Below, in pieces: positions 43,579-52,100 of a DNA stretch of 64,000 nt. Position numbers and translations under genes: made by a program. The DNA is from Chthoniobacteraceae bacterium (lineage in GTDB: Bacteria; Verrucomicrobiota; Verrucomicrobiia; Chthoniobacterales; Chthoniobacteraceae), in NCBI GenBank assembly GCA_028293625.1, contig JAQGOL010000029.1:310001-374000 (forward strand). The letters run 5' to 3'. The stretch's first letter is position 1, and each line of letters starts with the position of its first letter. The notes below the pieces were generated by a model, which worked only from the letters and a program-made list of their open reading frames with translations, had not been told where the DNA came from and made no database searches.

Positions 43579-44379
43579 ATGGTTGAAACCTGTTGCCTGC
43601 CCGAAACGAGGATCCTTGAAACGCCGCTTTGCGTCCGTCAGTTGCGGGTCAAAGCCGGTGCCCGTGTCCTTTTGCAAAACATCACCTTCGATGTTCAACG
43701 CGGCCAGGTGCTCGGATTGATCGGCCCGTCCGGGGCCGGAAAAAGCACTCTGCTGCGGAGCTTGAACCGGCTCAACGACCTGGTTCCGGGGCTGAAGGTG
43801 GAAGGCGATGTCCTTTTCCACGGTGCGTCCATTTATGCTCCGGGCGTGGATGTAAATGCGTTGCGCGCTCGAATCGGGATGCTCTTTCAACAACCGGTGA
43901 TCTTCCCGGCGAGCATCGCCGAGAACGTGTTGTTTGGTGCAAAACGGCTCCGAACCATCGATAAATCCGAACGGCTTGTTGTAATTGAAAGCGCATTGCG
44001 CGAGGCCGCGCTTTGGGAGGAAGTAAAGGATCGACTTAAAGCTTCCGCCCTTACTTTATCGGTCGGCCAGCAACAGCGTCTTTGCCTTGCTCGGGCGCTC
44101 GCTGTGGAGCCTGAGATTATTCTGATGGACGAGCCGACCAGCGCGCTTGATCCACGTTCAACGCAGGCGATCGAAGAGCTCATTGTTCGATTGAAACAAC
44201 GCCATACCATCGTGATGGTTACCCACAATATAGCCCAGGCACGCCGTGTGACTGATTGGCTTGCGTGTGTCTGCACTCGCGATGGGGCAGGGGAGATTGT
44301 TGAAAGTGCTTGTTGTGATGCCATGCTCGACAACCCGCGCTGCCGCGAGGTGATTGAATATCTGAGTGCCCAAGGTTAA
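43579..44379 (+). CDS. Orphan phosphate-type (PstB-like) ABC transporter ATPase
   Basis: The 266-residue ATPase has Walker A GPSGAGKST (about 49-57), Q-loop FQQPVIFPASI, signature LSVGQQQRLCLARAL, Walker B IILMDEPTSALDP and H-loop MVTHNIAQARRVTDW. The segment LRSLNRLNDLVPGLKVEGDVLFHGASIYAPGVDVNALRARIGMLFQ is that of PstB. It is somewhat diverged, with CC at residues 5-6 and another CC near the C-terminus. No pstS, pstC, pstA or phoU gene is in the window, so its membrane partners must be encoded elsewhere, or it has another role. The upstream ArsR gene suggests regulated expression. Confidence 0.88.
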   Translation: MVETCCLPETRILETPLCVRQLRVKAGARVLLQNITFDVQRGQVLGLIGPSGAGKSTLLRSLNRLNDLVPGLKVEGDVLFHGASIYAPGVDVNALRARIGMLFQQPVIFPASIAENVLFGAKRLRTIDKSERLVVIESALREAALWEEVKDRLKASALTLSVGQQQRLCLARALAVEPEIILMDEPTSALDPRSTQAIEELIVRLKQRHTIVMVTHNIAQARRVTDWLACVCTRDGAGEIVESACCDAMLDNPRCREVIEYLSAQG

Positions 44380-44387
44380 CCGGCTTT

Positions 44388-46781
44388 CTACAGATTTTCC
44401 ACGATCGGCGTTTGCGCGGGGATCTCGTTTGGCGCGCGAGCGGCAATCTCATCGTTGATCTCTTCCGCGACGACTGTCAGGTGGCGTTTTTCGCGTTCAC
44501 TCAATTCTCTTGGTTTGGTATCGAGAATACAGACCGAGCCGATAGGCAGCCCATTTGGGCCATGCAATGGGATGCCGGCATAGAAACGGAGACTTTGCTC
44601 CTTCACGAACGGATTGTTGGCAAATCGTTTATCCTTGGCGAGATCCTCAACTACCAGGGCGTCGTTGCTGAATACGACATGACCGCAAATCGACTGCGCA
44701 CGCGAGGTGCCGCGTTCTTTTGCCAACTCTCCGGAAAGGCCCACCTGGCTTTTGAAAAACTGCCGATCTTTATCTACAAAGCTGACCATGGCGATCGGCA
44801 CATCAAAAGCGCGCGCCATCTTTTTTGTAATCCGGTCGAAAACGGGCTCGGGTTCTGAATCAACGAGATGAAGTTTGGAAAGTTCCTCAAGCCGCTGCTC
44901 TTCATTGGCGGGAATTGCCGGGGCGGCCATCAGTTCAGTTAAGGGAATCGAAAATTTGCCGAGCTCGATAACAGCTTCGGCCAGCGTCGTAACCATGCCG
45001 TCGGCACCGGAAGCGCGGAGTCTGGTGGAAGCATCAACCAGCTCCTCTGTCGCGGCCCATAGGCCGACGAGGATTTTGAGCTGCGGAAAGCGGGCGCGAA
45101 GTTTGGAGACCAGATAACGAGCATGGATGACGGTGGACGGGGCGACCACTGAGAGGCAAACGGCATCCGCCTTTGACTCGGCCACCAGTTCGAGAAGTTC
45201 GCCCGTCATTAGTTTTGCACTGGCAGTTTCAACCTGGAACCCGCTTCGTGCCAGCAATTGGGCCAGCATAAGGCCTGTGAGCTCATCGCGCTCTTCCCTT
45301 ACTGGCAGACACAGGACACGGCAATTTGCTGCTGCGGCAGGAACAGGAGTAACCGATTTATCAGGCGCAGCCGGATCAGCCTGTTTATCCTCAGCGACCG
45401 GTTCAACAATTGGCCGTTGACCAAAATCTTCGATGAGATCGTGGATATCGCGAAGAATTGTATTGCGCTGTTCCGCGTCGAGGGACTCGGCTCGATAATC
45501 CATTTCGGTGGCGATAAGGGCCGGAATTACCGCCGTATCATAGACAACCTCCAAGGAGTTTGCCTTTAAGTAAGCCTCCGAAAACTGGCTCACTTCGTTC
45601 GGATCAAGCGCAATGAGGCGATGATAGAACTCCTCGTGCGGAGCCAGGGCTCGCTCATCGCTAAGAAGCACTCCAAGGAACGCGAGTTTTGGCACGTGCA
45701 GCCCCATAACCACCAGACAGACAGTGAGAGGGGTCGAAAGCACCAGCCCAACAGGGCCCCACAACCAGGTCCAGAAGACGGCCGCAATAATGAGGGCAAC
45801 AGATGAGACGCCCGTTGTCGTGCCGTAAAGCCACGGTTCCACGGCATTGGAATTGACGAGTTCCAGGAAAACAAAAAGGCCGAATGTTAAAATCGGCATC
45901 GACCAGGAGGTGGAGATGGCAAGCGATAGGACAAGCGGGAAAGCCGCCCCGATCCAAGGACCAACATACGGGATAAAGCGAAGCACCGCCGCCAGCATTC
46001 CCCATAGCAGGACATTGGGGAGACCTAAGAAATAGAGTCCCAGCGCAACAAGCCCACCATAGCTTGCGTTGACAATAAGCTGCATTAACAAGTAGCGGGC
46101 AACCCTCCTGCCTGCATCGTCCATGGCATGCGTCGTGGCGCTGATCCGGCCCTGGCCGATAAGACGAATGATACGGCTGCGCAAATCTTCACGCTTAAGC
46201 AGCATGAAGATCAATAATAACAAAACCAGCGCCATCATACCCAACGGTGCAATAAGCGGCTCCACCAATGTTTTGATCAACACGAGCGGACCCGAAGAGG
46301 CAGCCTCCACCACCCGCACTGAAACCGCCGGCGGCGCAGGCAAACCGCTTTGGCCCGCTTGAGCCGCCGGGTCGCTGTTCTCAGGAATCGCCTTCTTAAG
46401 CCGTTCAATGGTGTTGGAGAGCCGTTTGAGCGTGCTTCCCTCGGGCATTTGCACCGAGCGCAATTTATTCTCAATGTTGACCTGGTAGTCCGGCAGCTTG
46501 CCGGCCAGATCGAGCACCTGGCGTGTGATTAGCCAGCCTGTGCCGCCCAAAGTCACCAGGACGAGGGCTACGACGATGAGCACGGCCCCGATCCGGCCTG
46601 CCCAGCGTTCAATGCGTGTAACCAGCGGGGCCAGCAGAAACGTGAGCAAGGTCGCCAGCGCCATCGGGATGAGCACTTCACGGCCAAAATAAAGAAACGC
46701 GATGACAAACGCGATTAAAAGGATGGTCCAGATTCCGGCAAGAGAATTGGACGCGATGTTTTTGTTGGTGGATGCGGGCAT
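44388..46781 (-). CDS. AI-2E family transporter fused to B12-binding-like and GAF domains
   Basis: The 797-residue protein starts with an AI-2E/PerM permease domain (about residues 15-370) with multiple membrane helices and the family segment GMLAAVLRFIPYVGPWIGAAFPL. A helical linker follows (375-455), then a Rossmann-like domain (about 487-605; CRVLCLPVREERDELTGLMLAQLL, ADAVCLSVVAPS, LVGLWA) like B12-binding sensor folds, but the DxHxxG cobalamin-ligand motif is missing. The C-terminus (about 640-780) is a GAF domain (FDVPIAMVSFVDKDRQFFKS; SICGHVVFSNDALVVEDLAKDKRF). This suggests a permease with its own cytoplasmic sensor. Similar AI-2E proteins lack such tails. Confidence 0.85.
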   Translation of the reverse strand: MPASTNKNIASNSLAGIWTILLIAFVIAFLYFGREVLIPMALATLLTFLLAPLVTRIERWAGRIGAVLIVVALVLVTLGGTGWLITRQVLDLAGKLPDYQVNIENKLRSVQMPEGSTLKRLSNTIERLKKAIPENSDPAAQAGQSGLPAPPAVSVRVVEAASSGPLVLIKTLVEPLIAPLGMMALVLLLLIFMLLKREDLRSRIIRLIGQGRISATTHAMDDAGRRVARYLLMQLIVNASYGGLVALGLYFLGLPNVLLWGMLAAVLRFIPYVGPWIGAAFPLVLSLAISTSWSMPILTFGLFVFLELVNSNAVEPWLYGTTTGVSSVALIIAAVFWTWLWGPVGLVLSTPLTVCLVVMGLHVPKLAFLGVLLSDERALAPHEEFYHRLIALDPNEVSQFSEAYLKANSLEVVYDTAVIPALIATEMDYRAESLDAEQRNTILRDIHDLIEDFGQRPIVEPVAEDKQADPAAPDKSVTPVPAAAANCRVLCLPVREERDELTGLMLAQLLARSGFQVETASAKLMTGELLELVAESKADAVCLSVVAPSTVIHARYLVSKLRARFPQLKILVGLWAATEELVDASTRLRASGADGMVTTLAEAVIELGKFSIPLTELMAAPAIPANEEQRLEELSKLHLVDSEPEPVFDRITKKMARAFDVPIAMVSFVDKDRQFFKSQVGLSGELAKERGTSRAQSICGHVVFSNDALVVEDLAKDKRFANNPFVKEQSLRFYAGIPLHGPNGLPIGSVCILDTKPRELSEREKRHLTVVAEEINDEIAARAPNEIPAQTPIVENL

Positions 46782-46948
46782 TTTTGGGCAGGGGGAGTAG
46801 AGGCTGAATCGGGAGCGCGCAATGGCTTGGTGGGATGCAAATCAATGTCAGTGACGCAAGTCGCCCTGGAAATACCCCCGCTTTTCTGTCGGGCAACGTA
46901 GTAAGGCGAATCGGTCTCCTCCCTCGGAAACAAGCCACTCTTTATTCA

Positions 46949-47497
46949 ATGTATAAAAATCGTCTTCTGATCTTCACCATGGCCGGCGCCCTTGGCATTG
47001 CGGCATGTGAACGCAAAGCCCCGGTCGTCATTATTCAGGGAAATCCTGCGGAGGATCTGGCCGGAGTCGATTCGGACGCGAAAACCAGGACTCGTGAAAC
47101 AAATAAATTGGGCCAGGCAATTGATGAATATGCCGCGCATCCAAATCCGGAGGCGGGCGCCGAGGTGAAAAAGCGGTTTGCCAGTTTGGATGGCGAGGTG
47201 GCTGAACTTGAGTTGTTTGTGGCGAAAAGCAAGGGCGTTGAGCGCGAAGAAGCCAACGCCAAGTTGCGTAACCTGCAAGCCTACCGCGCTTCGGAAGCTG
47301 CGCGGTTTGGCAAACTGCCCGCAAACTCCACGGAGCTCCCCGGCGTGCGGGTTGATTCACGGACCGGAGCTGAAAAAGCGGAACAGAAAGCGCGCGACAT
47401 TGGCGACACGATTGAGGCCGGGGCGAAACGGGCGGGAGACTCCATTAAAGAGGCCGCGGAACGGACCAAAGACGCGGTAAAGGACGCTGTCCAATAG
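46949..47497 (+). CDS. Small lipoprotein with amphipathic helical C-terminus
   Basis: The ATG at 46949 is chosen because it begins a lipoprotein signal (MYKNRLLIFTMAGALGIAAC, with IAAC as lipobox and Cys at residue 20). The 182-residue product continues with a helical, Lys/Glu-rich region and ends in repeats of the type AGAKRAGDSIKEAAERTKDAVKDAV, which predict an amphipathic coil. It would be anchored in a membrane by its lipid and might bind the envelope or LEA-like partners. No family is recognised. It is divergent from the AI-2E fusion gene. Confidence 0.7.
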   Translation: MYKNRLLIFTMAGALGIAACERKAPVVIIQGNPAEDLAGVDSDAKTRTRETNKLGQAIDEYAAHPNPEAGAEVKKRFASLDGEVAELELFVAKSKGVEREEANAKLRNLQAYRASEAARFGKLPANSTELPGVRVDSRTGAEKAEQKARDIGDTIEAGAKRAGDSIKEAAERTKDAVKDAVQ

Positions 47498-47519
47498 GCT
47501 GAATTTGTCGCGAAGCGGC

Positions 47520-49016
47520 TTACTTGTAAAAATCCGGGTTCCATTTCCAGTGCGGACCACGAACAAGTACGAGGCTTTCCTCGACGCTGAAACCGCGTTT
47601 GGCCTCATTAGTATTGGTACTGCGCAAGGCGGTGAGAATGCGCGACTCTTCGTCATTGGAAGCCCGGACCCGTTTATGAGGAACTCTTTGCCCGAGTAAC
47701 AACGCGTAGAAACCTTCAAGCTGGAAAATACTGGTTTCAGGTGTGAGCAGCTCGCCTGCAAATGCGGTGCTCGGTCCGTTTTCCTGGTAAAAATTAACGA
47801 TCCGTTCCGCGCCGTGCAGGGCGGTTTTTTCCCGGCAGAACTTCCAAAACGGCGTGTCGAGCCGTGAATTAAACCGGTAGTGAACGGCAAGGAAATCGCG
47901 GATCTCCTCCCACATTTTGGTGACGGTGCAATTATAAACATCGCGCAATGTCGGTTGCGGATCGCATTCACAGTCCGCCAGCGCGATGGCAAGAGCACGG
48001 GCGGAATTGCAAATGACAAAAAGCGCGGTGGCTTCAAGCGGCTCGACAAACCCGGCGCTGTTGCCCAATGCGACGACGTTCTTCACCCAGGTCCTCCTGT
48101 AGCGCCCGGTGCGAAAGTTCACGATTCGCGTCTGTTTAACCTTCCGGTTTTTATTGCGAAATTCCGCCTCGGCGTCGGTATCGGACAAAAAGGCGGAGCT
48201 GAAGACGTATCCTCGATTAATGTGCTGCTCGTGTTCAATTTGCCATGCCCAACCCGCTTTCATGGTTTCGGCAATCGTATATGGAAGGACCGGTTCGCCC
48301 GTCCGTTCCCACCCGCCCGCAATGGCGCGATCGCAGAAAAGGGAATCGTCGAAGCTTTTAAAGGGCTCTTCAAGCGCGCCTCCAAGCAGTTCGGAGCGGA
48401 ACCCGGATGAATCAATAAAGAGATCCGCGGTCAATTTCTCCCCGGAATCGAGCTCGAGCGAGGAGACTCCCTCCGGACCTCGTTCAACGTGCCGGACTTT
48501 ACCCTCGGTGAACCGGATCCCGAGGATCGTCGCATAGTGTTCCAATGCCGCGACGAAATGCGCATTTTCGAAGTGATAAGCGATGTTGCGGCGAATGAGC
48601 GGCGCCCCGTTGGGCAATCGCAGGAACGCTTTTTTCTCGTGCATGAGCGCCGAGTTGGCATCGAGCGAATCGCAATTCTCCCACGCATGGAAACCGAGGT
48701 GTTGCGCGAGCCCCGGCGTGGTACCGATAAAAGTCTTCGTGAAAGTGTAGTCAAACGACGGCCGCGAGCCCCACTCAAAGTGGACTCCGAGTTTCCAGGT
48801 CGGCCGGGCGCGTTGATGAAAGTCAGCCGGATCAATTCCAAGGTATCCGTGCAAATGGTTGGGGAGATCGCCCGTGCTCCCTTCCCCAACCCCGATAATT
48901 CCGATTTCCTTGCTGTAAACAACGCGGATCCCAAGTCGCGGGAGGCGGGCCTTCAAGGTGAGTGCGGCGAGCAACCCGGCGCTGCCTCCCCCAAGAATGA
49001 CGATGTTTTGAATCAT
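47520..49016 (-). CDS. Flavin-dependent tryptophan halogenase family protein, second paralogue
   Basis: The ATG at 49016 (MIQNIVILGGGSAGLLAA) gives 498 residues; an in-frame start at 49052 adds an unrelated segment. It aligns with the paralogue at 6983-8488 without gaps through the first 300 residues. FAD-binding GGGSAG (9-14), Lys75 in PTWKLGVHF and Glu328 in FVEPLEAT are conserved; the Ser after this Glu is again Ala, and WxWxIP is again WAWQIE (256-261). No flavin reductase is adjacent. It is divergent, with 172 bases between, from the giant LTD-CotH gene. Halogenase, oxygenase or other flavin chemistry is possible. Confidence 0.88.
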   Translation of the reverse strand: MIQNIVILGGGSAGLLAALTLKARLPRLGIRVVYSKEIGIIGVGEGSTGDLPNHLHGYLGIDPADFHQRARPTWKLGVHFEWGSRPSFDYTFTKTFIGTTPGLAQHLGFHAWENCDSLDANSALMHEKKAFLRLPNGAPLIRRNIAYHFENAHFVAALEHYATILGIRFTEGKVRHVERGPEGVSSLELDSGEKLTADLFIDSSGFRSELLGGALEEPFKSFDDSLFCDRAIAGGWERTGEPVLPYTIAETMKAGWAWQIEHEQHINRGYVFSSAFLSDTDAEAEFRNKNRKVKQTRIVNFRTGRYRRTWVKNVVALGNSAGFVEPLEATALFVICNSARALAIALADCECDPQPTLRDVYNCTVTKMWEEIRDFLAVHYRFNSRLDTPFWKFCREKTALHGAERIVNFYQENGPSTAFAGELLTPETSIFQLEGFYALLLGQRVPHKRVRASNDEESRILTALRSTNTNEAKRGFSVEESLVLVRGPHWKWNPDFYK

Positions 49017-49188
49017 GCAGCCAGTGAAATACCGTTGTACGACGATCGGCAAGCCTTGCTCTATACGCCGGGACGGAGCGTTGGAAAAATCGGACGCTGT
49101 GCGGCGTCCTGCGTTTTCGAGTTGTAAAAAGAGAGCGCATTTCGCTGATAAATGATTTGCGAAACGCCGGGCACAACGCTACCGAGCA

Positions 49189-52100
49189 GTGGTGGGCTCC
49201 CTCCGTCTCCTCCCCCTGTTCGTGCTCCTCTCTCTCTGCGTCCTTCAGACGCGGCTGGAAGCGCAATTTGTCATCTCGGAATTTGTGGCCAGCAACGTCG
49301 AGGGAATTGTCGATGAAGACGGCAATCACGAAGACTGGATTGAAATCTATAATTCGGGTTTGTCGGCTGCCAGCCTTCGCGACTGGTATCTTACCGACAA
49401 ATCAAGCCAGCTGCGCAAATGGGCGTTTCCGGACAAGATCCTTCAACCCGGCCAGTATCTTGTCGTTTTTGCTTCCAATAAAGACAGGCGCAATCCGGCG
49501 GCTAATCTGCATACAAATTTCGGCCTTGATGCCGGGGGTGAATATCTCGCGCTTACCAAAGGAGAAACCAATGGCGGAACCACGGTGGTGCAGTCGTGGA
49601 ACGAGTATCTGCCTCAGGCCGCCGATGTTTCGTTTGGACTCGTGCAGACCGGTGGTTCTGCCAATCTCATCTCGGCTGGATCGGCGGTAAAATGGCTGGT
49701 GCCAAATTCAACAACCGGACCCGCCATCGACACGACGTGGCGCGGAGCCAACGAACCGTTCACTGAAACCGGTTGGAGTACGGGCGTGGCCGCGCTCGGG
49801 CTGGCGGGTCCACCTCCGGTTGTCGGCGCGGAAAGTCTCCAGCATCGTTACAACTCCACCACCAACTCTCTTGGGTATGATAGTTCCGGCGCCGGACGCA
49901 ACGCGACCTCCAGCGGCGCCGCTTTTTTACTCTCCGATACCGACTCAAGCGTGGCCCCGCTCAAACGTGCCGGCGTGATGCAGTTTATAGGCGCTGAAAA
50001 CGATCAGGTAAGTATCCCCGCCAATTCAGCCTACAATGCGGCATCGGCCACGGTTTGTTTCTGGTTGCGAGCCAATTTGCCGGCCGGTGCCGGCAACGCG
50101 GGCGCGATGCTTTGGGATCGACGCCCTGATTATGCCACGGCCGGCCTTGTGATTATTCAGCAGGACGACGGAAAGATCGGGCTTCAATCCAATAACGCGT
50201 ATTCAAGTTTATCCGGCGCCGTCAACGTGAGCGACAACGCATGGCATCACGTCGCGGTGACCATTAATCAAGGCGCAGGAGAACCTGTCGCGGTTTATGT
50301 CGATGGCGAACTCGATAGCTCAATCAATAATACGGCGGCCTGGAGCTGGACCACGGCGCAGGCTATCGAGCTTGGACGCTCCCACGATGCTTTTTGGCGG
50401 CGCTACACCGGGCTTCTTGACGATGTGCGCTTTTACAGCCGGCTCCTAACTCCCTCGGAAATTCAGCAGATTGCCCAAGGCGCTGATTCGCTCATGGGCA
50501 CGTCCCTTTTCAGCACAACCGGAGTGGATGCGGCCGATATCTCCACACAACTCGCCGGCATGGCTTCGGTTAACTCGTCGGCCTATGTGCGGATTCCTTT
50601 TACCGCGTCCGCGCCGGCCACGCTCGGCGGGGTGCGGCTTACAGTGCGTTTTTGCGATGGGGTTAAAGCGTGGATTAACGGCACGGAGGTCGCTTCCTTC
50701 AATGCCCCCGCGATTCCGCTTTGGGACAGTATCGCCACCGGAGCGCACGATCCGGGTCGCAGTCGGCTTCAGACGGTCACCATTCCCGCGAGCGGACTCA
50801 AGGCCGGGGCCAACGTCCTGGCGCTTCAGATTTTAAACAATTCGGCCAGCGATCCCAACGTTTTACTCCGGCCTGTTTTGGATGCATTGCCGCTTGGAAG
50901 TGGCACAAGCAGCTACCTTGTTGCTCCGACGCCGGGCAGCGCAAATAGCGCTGGGCTTGCGGCGCTTGGACCGCATATCTCACGCACCACAAGCAATCCG
51001 GCACGGCCTGTTGGCGGCGCCGGCAGCGCGCCGCTCCTGATCACAACGCGGGTGCAAGCGCGCCTTGGCCCGGTTGCTTCGGTGCAACTGGCGTATCGGG
51101 TCATGTGGGGAGCCGAGCTGCTTGTAACCATGCAACAAGGCGCCAACGGCGATTTTAGTGCTCAGATTCCGACCTCCAATCTGAAATCGGGCGACATGCT
51201 CCGGTGGCGGATCATCGCAAAAGATACAGCCAATACACAATCGACCGACCCGCTTTTTCTTAACCTTGATGGGGTGGCAGGAGCCGACACCGACCAATAC
51301 TTCGGCACGGTCGCTCAGGAAGGCGGCTATAACACGCAGCTACCGGTCCTCTATTGGTTTGTCCAGAACCCCAACGGCATCAGCCCGGGAACGCAATGCA
51401 GCATCTTCTACCGCGACAGGTTCTATGATTATGTCGGTGTTAGTATTCATGGCCAATCGACACAGTCTTTCCCCAAAAAGAGCTTGAACCTTTCCTTTAA
51501 CAAAGGAAACAGGTTTGCCTGGGCTCCGGGTGAAGCCGAGATCCGGAGCGTCAACCTTCTTTCCGACTACGCGGATAAATCCAAGGTCCGCAATACAATG
51601 GCCTATGAGACATGGCATAGCATGCAGCATCCGGCTTCGCATTTCTCCAATCTACTGCATGTCCGGCAAGCGACAGGCACCGCGCCGGCCGCCGCTTTTT
51701 ATGGCCTTTACGACATGGTCGAAGACGGGAATGAAGAGTTCCTGGCCCGGTGCGGTCTGGACGAGAACGGCGCGCTTTATAAGATGTATAACTCGCTGGA
51801 GTCGACCAGCGGCGCCGAGAAGAAAACGCGCGAGTTTGAAAACGTCTCGGATCTTCAGGCGCTGATTGACGGCGTCAATCCCGGCACAAAGTCGATCGCC
51901 CAACGGCGGCAATATGCATACGACAATGTCGATATCCCGGCGTTGATCAATTTCGCGGCCGTCAACACCATGATCCTCAATACCGATTGGGGACATAAAA
52001 ACTACTATGTCTACCGCGACACGTTAGGCACCAAGGAATGGATGCCGATTCCCTGGGATCAGGATCTCAGCTTCGGGCATTGTTACACCGGCGCGCAAGG

